Positions 6,309 to 11,700 of a DNA stretch of 11,700 nt are shown piece by piece; position 1 is the first letter of the stretch; every line of letters begins with the position of its first letter. The stretch covers positions 1 through 11,700 of the forward strand of contig RFSP01000032.1 of NCBI GenBank assembly GCA_009923895.1. The letters run 5' to 3'. A program made the position numbers and the translations under genes. Below the pieces are notes generated by a model, which saw nothing but the letters and a program-made list of their open reading frames with translations, had not been told where the DNA came from and ran no database searches. The stretch comes from Betaproteobacteria bacterium (lineage in GTDB: Bacteria; Pseudomonadota; Gammaproteobacteria; Burkholderiales; Burkholderiaceae_C).

Positions 6309-8302
6309 TAGCAGAACTTGGTCATTTTTGTTTGTGGCTCGCCGCGGGCCTGATGATGGTCATGAGCGTTGTGCCCCTGGCAGGCGCACAACGCGGACGC
6401 GGGGATTGGATGGCCTTGGCGCGCCCATCGGCCGTGGGGTGTTTTGTGTTGGTGGGATTGTCCTTTGCTGCGTTGACAGCCTGCTTCGTCCAAAACGACT
6501 TCTCTGTGGTGTACGTGACCCAGCATTCCAACAGCGCGCTGCCTGTGGCCTACAGAGTCGCTGCCGTGTGGGGTGGGCACGAAGGCTCGTTGCTGTTGTG
6601 GGTGATGATGCTGGTCACGTGGATGATTGGCGTGGCTCTGTTCAGCCGCCATCTGCCCTCGCCCGTGGTGGCTCGCATCCTGTCAGTCATGGCGCTGGTG
6701 GCGCTGGGCTTGCTGCTGTTTTTGTTGTGGACGTCCAATCCTTTTGAGCGGATGTTCCCTGCAGCCCCCGATGGGCGTGACTTGAATCCGCTGCTGCAGG
6801 ATCCGGGCATGGTGATCCACCCCCCCATGCTCTACATGGGCTACGTAGGCTTCTCGGTGGCCTTTGCCTTTGCCGTCGCGGCCTTGATCGGTGGCAACCT
6901 CGATTCGCAATGGGCCCGCTGGACCCGCCCGTGGACGGTCGCGGCTTGGATCTTTTTGACCATCGGCATCATGCTCGGCAGTGCCTGGGCCTACTACGAA
7001 CTGGGGTGGGGCGGGTGGTGGTTCTGGGATCCTGTAGAGAACGCATCGTTCATGCCCTGGCTGGTGGGCACGGCGCTCATTCATTCTTTGGCCGTCACAG
7101 AAAAGCGGGGCAGCTTCAAGAGTTGGACCGTCTTGTTGGCGATCTTGGCGTTTTCTTTGTCATTGCTGGGCACGTTCCTCGTGCGCTCGGGGGTGTTGTC
7201 ATCGGTGCATGCGTTTGCCTCCGACCCGAGCAGAGGACTGTTCATCTTGGCCTTGTTGCTTGCGGTCGTGGGTGCGTCGCTGACGCTGTATGCATGGCGA
7301 GCCCCCAGCGTGGGCCTGGGCGCCAGGTTTGGGCTGCTGTCTCGGGAGACGCTGCTGCTGGGTAACAACGTGCTGTTGCTGGTGGCCTGTGCCGCCGTGC
7401 TGCTGGGCACCTTGTATCCCTTGGTGCTGGATGCCTTGGGGCTGGGCAAGATTTCCGTGGGACCACCCTACTTTGATACGGTGTTCGTGCCACTGATGGC
7501 GCCGGTGATCTTCTTGATGGGCGTGGGACCCATGGCGCGATGGAAGCAGGCCGAAATGCCGGAGTTGGTGCAGCGATTGAAGTGGGCCCTGGGGGTGTCG
7601 GTGGTGGCGGCTTTGGCCAGCGCTTGGAGTGCTGGACGTTTGGGGCTGTTGGCCACCTTTGCTTTGTGGCTGGCTTGGTGGGTCATTGCTGCAGTGGCCA
7701 CCGATTTGTGGGAACGCATCAGACCCCGCCCTGGCCACAGTGGCAACGCATGGAGCCGTGCGCGCCAACTGCCACGGGCCATGGTGGGCATGATGCTCGC
7801 CCACCTGGGAGTGGCCGTGTTCATCGTGGGGGTGACCTTGGTCAAGACCACCGAAGTCGAGCGCGACGTCAAGATGCGTCCCGGTGATTTCACACAGATC
7901 GGTGACTTGCGTTTTACCTTGGCGGAACTGCGTGAACGTGAGGGTCCCAACTACAGGGCGGTACAAGGCGTGATGAAGGTCACGGACACGTCGCGCGGGA
8001 ACAAGCTGGTGGCCGAGCTCACTCCCGAAAAGCGCATGTACCGCGTGCAGCAAATGCCCATGACCGAGGCGGCCATCCAGCCCGGATTGCTGCGGGATCT
8101 GTATGTGTCTCTGGGCGAGCCGGTGGACAACGGCGCGGCTTGGGTGGTTCGCGTCTACGTCAAGCCCTTCGTCGATTGGATCTGGGGCGGATGTCTGCTG
8201 ATGGCCCTCGGCGGAGGATTGGCTGCCAGTGATCGGCGTTACCGTCAACGCAAGACACAAGATGAAGCCCACGCGTTGGGCCAGAAGGTGGCAACGTCAT
8301 GA
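6305..8302 (+). CDS. ccmF: Haem lyase subunit CcmF (TTG start)
   Basis: CcmF is the large membrane subunit of the haem ligase joining haem to apocytochrome CXXCH motifs. The 665 residues (E. coli 647) form many transmembrane helices. The WWD motif is WGGWWFWDP (235-243). The four histidines tied to haem binding are present as His172 (IHPPML), His260 (ALIHS), His302 (SVHAF) and His500 (LAHLG), each one or a few positions from its E. coli equivalent. Translation appears to start at TTG 6305, which overlaps the ccmE stop (TTGA). AGGGAG at 6292-6297 with 7 nt spacing supports it, and MIAELGHF fits the family start. The next in-frame ATG, at 6353, would cut into the first helix. The stop overlaps the ccmG ATG. 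Confidence 0.95.
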   Translation: MIAELGHFCLWLAAGLMMVMSVVPLAGAQRGRGDWMALARPSAVGCFVLVGLSFAALTACFVQNDFSVVYVTQHSNSALPVAYRVAAVWGGHEGSLLLWVMMLVTWMIGVALFSRHLPSPVVARILSVMALVALGLLLFLLWTSNPFERMFPAAPDGRDLNPLLQDPGMVIHPPMLYMGYVGFSVAFAFAVAALIGGNLDSQWARWTRPWTVAAWIFLTIGIMLGSAWAYYELGWGGWWFWDPVENASFMPWLVGTALIHSLAVTEKRGSFKSWTVLLAILAFSLSLLGTFLVRSGVLSSVHAFASDPSRGLFILALLLAVVGASLTLYAWRAPSVGLGARFGLLSRETLLLGNNVLLLVACAAVLLGTLYPLVLDALGLGKISVGPPYFDTVFVPLMAPVIFLMGVGPMARWKQAEMPELVQRLKWALGVSVVAALASAWSAGRLGLLATFALWLAWWVIAAVATDLWERIRPRPGHSGNAWSRARQLPRAMVGMMLAHLGVAVFIVGVTLVKTTEVERDVKMRPGDFTQIGDLRFTLAELREREGPNYRAVQGVMKVTDTSRGNKLVAELTPEKRMYRVQQMPMTEAAIQPGLLRDLYVSLGEPVDNGAAWVVRVYVKPFVDWIWGGCLLMALGGGLAASDRRYRQRKTQDEAHALGQKVATS

Positions 8303-8886
8303 AAAGGACTTGGCAATTTTTGGTGCCACTGGTGCTGTTTGCCATCTTGGGCTTCTTTCTCTTCAAGGGGCTCAATCTCAACCCCCGGGAGGTGCCGTCG
8401 CCGCTCATCAACAAGCCTGCACCGGCCTTTGCCTTGCCTCGGCTGGATGACCCGACGCAAACGGTTCGGCGCGATGACTTGCTGGGCAAAGTGTGGGTGC
8501 TCAATGTCTGGGCGTCGTGGTGTGCCCCGTGCAGACAAGAACACCCGTTGGTGGTGGCATTCGCGCAGCGCAATCAAGTCCCTGTGTTTGGACTGAATTA
8601 CAAAGACAAGCGCGACGCGGCCCAAGCGTGGCTGCGTGGCCTGGGAGATCCTTATGCGGCGACCCTGGTGGATGCCGATGGCAAGGTGGGCATTGACTAC
8701 GGCGTGTATGGCGTGCCGGAGACCTTTGTCATCGACGCCCAAGGCGTGGTGCGCTACAAGCAGATCGGCCCGCTGACCGAAGAGGCCATTCGCGACAAGA
8801 TCGAGCCCCTGCTCAGGCAGCTGGGTGTGGCAGGAAGGCCGGCAGCAGCAGCAGCAGAGCCTTCTGCGCTCGCTTCCCGAGTTTGA
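8299..8886 (+). CDS. ccmG: Thiol:disulfide oxidoreductase CcmG (DsbE)
   Basis: CcmG is a membrane-anchored periplasmic thioredoxin that reduces apocytochrome c or CcmH disulfides, usually fed by DsbD/CcdA. Residues 7-23 form the signal anchor. The thioredoxin active site WCAPC has Cys75 and Cys78, and the cis-proline is Pro140 in GVPETFV, a CcmG-type signature. It starts at the ATG overlapping the ccmF stop, with AAGG about 10 nt upstream. The 195 residues exceed the usual 175-185 because of an alanine-rich C-terminal tail encoded partly by five GCA codons in a row (8842-8856). That tail lies beyond the thioredoxin fold and could vary in length. The TGA (8884-8886) is followed closely by ccmH. 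Confidence 0.95.
   Translation: MKRTWQFLVPLVLFAILGFFLFKGLNLNPREVPSPLINKPAPAFALPRLDDPTQTVRRDDLLGKVWVLNVWASWCAPCRQEHPLVVAFAQRNQVPVFGLNYKDKRDAAQAWLRGLGDPYAATLVDADGKVGIDYGVYGVPETFVIDAQGVVRYKQIGPLTEEAIRDKIEPLLRQLGVAGRPAAAAAEPSALASRV
8842..8856 (+). repeat. (GCA)5 trinucleotide run in ccmG
   Basis: Five tandem GCA triplets encode alanines in the CcmG tail. Length change would be in frame and outside the catalytic domain, so any slippage is probably neutral. Confidence 0.6.
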
Positions 8887-8915
8887 TGGTGTCGCAGCCT
8901 TACAGGAGAAGTGCC

Positions 8916-9353
8916 ATGCGTGGCTGGCTCATGACGGTGTGTGTGGTGATGATGACGTGGGTCCCAGGCGCTCAAGCGGCCGATGCGCCCACCACGGCCA
9001 CCGACCCGGTGTTGGAGGCGCAAGTGCTGCGGGTGGCCAGCGAGTTGCGCTGTTTGGTGTGTCAAAACCAGACCATTGCCGATTCGCACGCAGAGCTGGC
9101 CATCGACTTGCGCAATCAGGTGCGTGAGATGCTCCAACGGGGCGACAGCGAACAACAGATCATCGATTACATGACAGCGCGTTATGGCGACTTTGTGCTG
9201 TATCGACCTCCAGTCAAGACCACCACGGCCGTGCTCTGGTTTGGTCCTGCGGTGTTGCTGGTGGGTGCGGTGACGGTCTTCATCGCCCTGTTGCGTCGGC
9301 GCTCGAAGTTGTCAGCCGACCAGTTTGAGCCCGATCCGGAAGATCGGGGCTGA
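8916..9353 (+). CDS. ccmH: Cytochrome c maturation protein CcmH (CycL type)
   Basis: This periplasmic, membrane-anchored protein handles apocytochrome thiols together with CcmG and CcmF. The ATG at 8916 has an excellent AGGAGA (8904-8909) 6 nt upstream and begins a signal peptide (residues 1-21, ending GAQA before ADA). Upstream TTG/ATG codons at 8883/8886 would spoil that signal. The signature LRCLVCQNQTIADS gives Cys46 and Cys49. One transmembrane segment (about 95-118) anchors the C-terminus. The 145 residues correspond to the CycL-type half only; E. coli CcmH carries an additional TPR (CcmI) half. No ccmI follows, and the cluster ends here against convergent imuB. Confidence 0.94.
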   Translation: MRGWLMTVCVVMMTWVPGAQAADAPTTATDPVLEAQVLRVASELRCLVCQNQTIADSHAELAIDLRNQVREMLQRGDSEQQIIDYMTARYGDFVLYRPPVKTTTAVLWFGPAVLLVGAVTVFIALLRRRSKLSADQFEPDPEDRG

Positions 9354-9362
9354 ACCGATGCC

Positions 9363-9379
9363 GCCTGAGGAACTCAGGC
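9363..9379. terminator. Hairpin between convergent ccmH and imuB
   Basis: Perfect seven-base arms GCCTGAG (9363-9369) and CTCAGGC (9373-9379) close a GAA loop, in the 28 bp between the ccmH and imuB stop codons. The position suits a bidirectional terminator, but neither strand has a good T-tract, so the strength is uncertain. Confidence 0.45.
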
Positions 9380-9381
9380 CT

Positions 9382-10731
9382 TCAAGCAAACCGGCCGTGT
9401 AAAAACCAGCCACTGCCCTTGGGTGTGAGGGGGAGTCGGGTGCGATAGATCCACACAAGCGATCCATCGTGGGCCTGGGCAATGAAGTAATCGCGCAGCG
9501 CTGGCAGATCGTCCCACCAGCCTGACTCGACACGCTCTGGTCCTGCCAGCAATTGCAGCGCGTGGCCATCCAGACACGGGCGGCCCTGTCGTTCCTTGAG
9601 CGCTTGGGGATTGGGCAAGAGCCACACCGGTCGGATCAAATGTGTGCCATCCCCTGCAATGGGGTGGGGCGAAGCGTCGGGCGCGTGGTCGCGACGGACG
9701 GGGCTGGCCTGCCAACGCATCGGCGTTGAACGTGTGGCGCGCTCAGGGCGATGGTCGGCATGGGGCTGCATCATGCGCACACCCTGTGGACCCAGCCTGG
9801 CTTGCAAACGCTCGAGCATGCGAGACAGGCCCTCTTGCTCGTTGGCGCGTGTGGGAAACAACTCGGCATTGGGCGGTGACGTTCGCACAAACGCTTCACA
9901 ACACAGACGCAGCGCCGAGGTGGGTGCGATGACAGGCACTTGGGCCAGGCGTTCTCGCAACATGAAGAGCAAATGATCGCGATCACTGGAAGGCTCGACC
10001 AACGCCACCGCCAGGACACCGTGACCGGACAAAGTCTGTTCGGGTGACATGGCAGACCGCTGTTCTTGCTGCAAGTGCAAGGTGAAGCGCAACACACGCG
10101 CATGGTGAGCACCGACCCAAGCCAGCAAGCGTGTCAGCAACAGTTCTGCTCCATGCAAGATGAGATCGGTTGTCTCGGCCTTGGCCGGCAGCTCGAGCTG
10201 CTCGTCAAACACTGGCGCGGGCTGTATCCATTCACGCGGATCGGGCGCATCGCCTCGCGCGCGGTCGACTTCCAGCAACAAGGCCTGGCCCCAACGGCGG
10301 GCCACACCTGCACGCGGCAAAGCCCGCAAATCGCCCACCGTGTGCAAGCCCATGCCTCGCAGCGCCTGCGCGTGTTCCTGGCCGTGGCGCAAAGACGCCA
10401 GAGGCAAGGCGTCGAGGCGGTCTTTCCAGGCCGTGCCGCTGTGGGGGGTGGCTGTTCTGGCAAAGAGTGCAGCAGCTGTGGGCGTGGGCGCACTGGCCAC
10501 CGTGAAAGGCCCCAGACGCAAAGCCTCCACGGCTTGCTGAAGTCGCTGCAGCAACTGGCTCCAGCCGCCCCACAGACGCAAGGTGGATTGCACCTCCAAC
10601 AACACGGTGCCGTCGTCATGGAGGCAGACATGAGGGGTCATCGCCAGGGCGGTGTGCACCACAGACTGCACAAGCGCAGCATCGCACAGGCCCCCAGCCT
10701 CGTTGCGAAGATGCACAGCCAACCACAACAC
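9382..10731 (-). CDS. imuB: SOS mutagenesis protein ImuB (non-catalytic Y-family polymerase homologue)
   Basis: ImuB is a Y-family DNA polymerase relative that lacks polymerase activity and serves as an adaptor joining the beta clamp, ImuA and DnaE2 in damage-induced mutagenic synthesis. The protein reads VLEVQSTLRLWGG-like family sequence near residues 45-57, then palm/finger-like and little-finger-like regions, and ends DYFIAQAHDGSLVW...WFLHGRFA, typical of ImuB. The Y-family catalytic DxD near the N-terminus and the later SxDE are absent. I choose the GTG at 10731 (449 residues) because AAAGGG (10739-10744) lies 7 nt upstream and MLWLAVHL fits the family start; a GTG at 10737 has almost no spacing. 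It lies 42 nt behind imuA in the same frame. No dnaE2 follows; its stop faces ccmH. Confidence 0.88.
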   Translation of the reverse strand: MLWLAVHLRNEAGGLCDAALVQSVVHTALAMTPHVCLHDDGTVLLEVQSTLRLWGGWSQLLQRLQQAVEALRLGPFTVASAPTPTAAALFARTATPHSGTAWKDRLDALPLASLRHGQEHAQALRGMGLHTVGDLRALPRAGVARRWGQALLLEVDRARGDAPDPREWIQPAPVFDEQLELPAKAETTDLILHGAELLLTRLLAWVGAHHARVLRFTLHLQQEQRSAMSPEQTLSGHGVLAVALVEPSSDRDHLLFMLRERLAQVPVIAPTSALRLCCEAFVRTSPPNAELFPTRANEQEGLSRMLERLQARLGPQGVRMMQPHADHRPERATRSTPMRWQASPVRRDHAPDASPHPIAGDGTHLIRPVWLLPNPQALKERQGRPCLDGHALQLLAGPERVESGWWDDLPALRDYFIAQAHDGSLVWIYRTRLPLTPKGSGWFLHGRFA

Positions 10732-10773
10732 GAACACACCCTTTTGCGAACAAGCCAGCGACTGCGCGCGCGC

Positions 10774-11541
10774 TCAGGCCGCCATGGGCGTGCGCAGGGC
10801 AGGAACAGGCCCCGACGGCTCACTCGGATCCACCACCGCGGCGGCGGGGCGAGGAAAGGGCACCACCACCGGCAAGGCCAAAACCAGCGGCTGGGTCCGT
10901 GCTGGCCCGCGTCGCTTGAGCACGTGCAAGGACAGCGCATCGCCCCCCGCGGGGCTCAAAGCCAGGCGCAGTGAAGCCGCGCTGGGCTTCAGGCGTGAGG
11001 CCATGGCACGCAGGAGAAACACCGGACCATCGTGCGCCTGCGCCGCCAGCTGCAATCGTCGCAGCGCATCGGCCCGCAAGCCCTCGGGCAGCCAAGCCAC
11101 CACCAGCCCCACGTGGCCGCTGCGCAGCGCTTGCTCCAAAGCCCACAACACGTCGGCACTGGCCAAGAGATGGCGGCGCTGTGCCCCCCGCAGACCCTGT
11201 CGGCCATGCACCATGACCAAGCGATGGGCCTCCACCCCCAAGGCTTCCAACGCTTGTGCGCAGGGCACCGCAGGCGGATCAAACCACATCACCGTGCGTC
11301 CGGCTCGCGCCTGAGCGGACAAGGCTGGCGCCATGAGCCGCATCTCCCCCACGCCGGGATGCGACAACAGCAGTTCGGTCAGGGTGCGGTGCGGCCACCC
11401 TCCGCCGGGCAGTTCGTCATCGAGCGCCGTGAACCCCGTGGGAGTGACCGACTCGCGCCCACGCGCAAGCTGCCAAGCCCGCCACAGAGACGGGTGCAGG
11501 GTTTCGGGGGGAGACGACGGATGACGGAAAGCCACGGACAT
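10774..11541 (-). CDS. imuA: SOS mutagenesis protein ImuA
   Basis: ImuA is a RecA/SulA-related accessory factor acting with ImuB and DnaE2 in translesion synthesis. The 255 residues show the ImuA pattern: LWRAWQLARG near 19-28, LDDELPGGGWPHRTLTELL near 40-58, and SADVLWALEQALRSG near 127-141, where a RecA-like core is expected. The position of a Walker A loop reads HPGVGEM (61-67) rather than GxxxxGKT, so ATP binding is doubtful, as seems usual for short betaproteobacterial ImuA. The C-terminus is proline/alanine-rich. The ATG at 11539-11541 abuts the SOS box, an in-frame TAA lies 12 nt upstream, and there is no room for a Shine-Dalgarno. The transcript may be leaderless or translation may start slightly later (GTG at codon 3). 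imuB follows after 42 nt. Confidence 0.86.
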   Translation of the reverse strand: MSVAFRHPSSPPETLHPSLWRAWQLARGRESVTPTGFTALDDELPGGGWPHRTLTELLLSHPGVGEMRLMAPALSAQARAGRTVMWFDPPAVPCAQALEALGVEAHRLVMVHGRQGLRGAQRRHLLASADVLWALEQALRSGHVGLVVAWLPEGLRADALRRLQLAAQAHDGPVFLLRAMASRLKPSAASLRLALSPAGGDALSLHVLKRRGPARTQPLVLALPVVVPFPRPAAAVVDPSEPSGPVPALRTPMAA

Positions 11542-11561
11542 ACTGTATATTTATACAGTAT
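11540..11561. promoter_or_regulatory. LexA (SOS) box at the imuA start
   Basis: This is a perfect palindrome of ten-base arms, ATACTGTATA and TATACAGTAT, around a central TT. It contains the LexA consensus CTGT-N8-ACAG (11543-11558). It overlaps the imuA ATG by two bases. On the minus strand it includes TATAAA (11550-11555), which could serve as a -10 element, so bound LexA would cover the promoter. SOS control of imuAB is established in other Proteobacteria. Confidence 0.9.
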
Positions 11562-11604
11562 TCCACAAAGCACCTCTGGAGAAAAGCCGAGGAAAACCAG
11601 GGAT

Positions 11605-11700
11605 TCAGCGGATCAACGCCCGCCGCAAAGCGGCCCCACACAGTGCGATGGCGGTGTTGGCCTCATCGAGCACCCGGCCCATGGTGAAAAAGCCATGGAT
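11605..11700 (-). CDS. Alpha/beta hydrolase (HSL/esterase-like), C-terminal end only
   Basis: The last 31 codons of a minus-strand gene enter from the right edge and end at TGA 11605-11607. The peptide begins IHGFFTMGRVLDEANTAI and ends in an amphipathic ALRRALIR helix. In the hormone-sensitive-lipase/arylesterase family the catalytic histidine sits in a GxxHxF-type motif followed by such a final helix, so His at the second visible residue is probably the catalytic His. With so little sequence, the assignment is tentative. It lies 63 bp upstream of imuA on the same strand with no obvious terminator between. Confidence 0.5.
   Translation of the reverse strand: MHGFFTMGRVLDEANTAIALCGAALRRALIR

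Noticed and set aside
7199..8272. Minus-strand open frame of 357 codons within ccmF
   Set aside because: Histidine/glutamine-rich antisense shadow of a conserved membrane protein.
10066..10974. Plus-strand open frame of 302 codons opposite imuB and imuA
   Set aside because: Antisense shadow of two well-identified genes, with a glutamine/arginine/histidine-biased product and no ribosome binding site.
1..11700. A novel defence, mobile or biosynthetic system
   Set aside because: Every substantial open frame with protein-like composition belongs to a known family; no integrase, transposase, toxin-antitoxin pair or unknown conserved-looking gene is left unexplained.

Overview
The window looks like chromosomal DNA of a GC-rich betaproteobacterium, probably Burkholderiales and most likely near Comamonadaceae. 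The evidence is the long betaproteobacterial form of TrpS, the imuA-imuB pair under a CTGT-N8-ACAG LexA box, and the desaturase / RNA methyltransferase / purN neighbourhood. This placement is from recalled protein resemblance; no search was run.

Layout. (1) Minus strand, 1-2315: the N-terminal part of an acyl-lipid/acyl-CoA fatty acid desaturase running off the left edge, a 306-bp non-coding gap with REP-like repeats and a palindrome, an RsmB/NOP-family RNA cytosine methyltransferase, and purN. The methyltransferase has lost an internal block including the motif VI TCS cysteine, and its tail is in another frame. The purN/methyltransferase junction is also abnormal: PurN loses its native C-terminus and runs out of frame into the methyltransferase. 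(2) Plus strand, 2386-9353: trpS followed after 4 nt by an unbroken ccmA-B-C-D-E-F-G-H cluster (cytochrome c maturation System I), mostly joined by stop/start overlaps. (3) Minus strand, 9382-11541: imuB and imuA, the SOS mutagenesis accessory genes. A LexA palindrome touches the imuA start codon, and the C-terminal end of an alpha/beta hydrolase lies at the right edge.

How the genes work together. CcmA/B/C/D load haem onto the periplasmic chaperone CcmE. CcmG and CcmH keep apocytochrome CXXCH cysteines reduced. CcmF with CcmH ligates the haem. ImuA and ImuB normally work with the polymerase DnaE2 (ImuC) in damage-induced mutagenic translesion synthesis. DnaE2 is not next to them here, and a separate ccmI is not next to ccmH.

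I see no prophage, insertion sequence, CRISPR array, tRNA or rRNA, and no convincing undescribed system. The strongest oddities are the two lesions at the ends of the methyltransferase gene, the four-cysteine iron-sulfur-type motif in TrpS, the SOS box abutting the imuA ATG, and the missing dnaE2 and ccmI neighbours.
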